Below the pieces are notes generated by a model. It was not told the origin of the DNA. It saw only the letters and a program-made list of their open reading frames with translations, and ran no database searches. Source: Planctomycetota bacterium (GTDB taxonomy: Bacteria > Planctomycetota > UBA1135 > GCA-002686595). From it: DNA of 64,000 nucleotides. The number at the start of each line of letters is the position of its first letter. The first letter of the stretch is position 1. The stretch covers positions 82,610 to 146,609 of the forward strand of contig JAJDEW010000121.1 of NCBI GenBank assembly GCA_029259595.1. The letters are read 5' to 3'. Shown here in pieces: positions 63,901 to 64,000 of the stretch. The translations under genes were made by a program, and so were the position numbers.

Positions 63901-64000
63901 GGCGGGCCGCAGCCTCGGAGCGGAAGGCTCCGTAACGTGCCGTTGCGCGGCGCCAGCCGCGCAATCAGGCACAGGCGCACGACGAAGTGTGCGCCGCGTC
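63901..64000 (-). repeat. Structured intergenic repeat, copy B (inverted relative to copy A)
   Basis: Reverse complement matches 61811-61910 with only a few differences. It runs to the last base of the window, so its true outer end may be further on. The three hairpins are retained; the third has a shorter stem CGGAGC/GCTCCG. Confidence 0.75.

Overview
This is a GC-rich, gene-dense bacterial chromosome segment from a diderm: it carries a TamB/Omp85 pair, many lipoproteins and signal peptides, and periplasmic thioredoxins. Three futalosine-pathway menaquinone genes, an archaeal/eukaryal-type glycyl-tRNA synthetase, a bacterial topoisomerase VI, a sulfatase-fold enzyme and large secreted proteins of unknown function together suggest Planctomycetota or a neighbouring deep lineage. 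That placement is inference; there is no rRNA or tRNA gene in the window to confirm it. UGA is used as an ordinary stop by many genes here.

Layout. 1-5.6 kb: a partial membrane protein, a GNAT, an FAD-dependent UGM-like enzyme with a GT2, and htpG. 5.8-12.2 kb: two lipoproteins, then a five-heme membrane cytochrome with TPRs coupled to an FG-GAP/ASPIC protein. 12.2-20.2 kb: a sulfatase-fold membrane enzyme, glyS, a TlpA-like protein with an in-frame UGA, mqnC-mqnE and a GT2. 20.4-26.3 kb: a lipoprotein, an RluA enzyme, a MshEN-like protein, a methyltransferase divergent from mqnA, and a secreted beta-propeller. 26.5-29.5 kb: topoisomerase VI B and A. 29.5-38.9 kb: an esterase, an AhpD-like protein, an NTF2-like protein, a GNAT, and large exported proteins including a Nudix-MBL fusion and an HExxH peptidase. 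38.9-45.9 kb: thrC, two methyltransferases, a stand-alone aminotransferase small domain, thrB, a divergent PTS enzyme I and fluC. 46-50 kb: an alpha/alpha-toroid protein, a small membrane protein, a second UGA-containing thioredoxin-like gene, an SDR and a HAMP-like protein. 50.4-56.2 kb: tamB and an Omp85 protein. 56.3-59 kb: a MITE-like element, then an H-NOX / hybrid histidine kinase / B3-4 operon. 59-64 kb: an SGNH protein coupled to selA, then recJ flanked by inverted structured repeats.

The strongest result is selenocysteine use. Two thioredoxin-fold genes (15734-16810 minus; 48272-48661 plus) are split by UGA exactly where the first active-site cysteine belongs (U-G-P-C and U-G-G-C). 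Both have hairpins just 3' of the UGA, including one in each with the same GGUCG loop, and selenocysteine synthase (selA) lies in the same window. Simple ORF calling would annotate both genes wrongly.

A second theme is gene starts. Many genes have a TAnnnT box 6-9 nt before the start codon and no Shine-Dalgarno, which predicts leaderless transcripts; only a few genes have a strong SD. Within operons, starts usually overlap the upstream stop (ATGA, GTGA, TTGA, TGATG).
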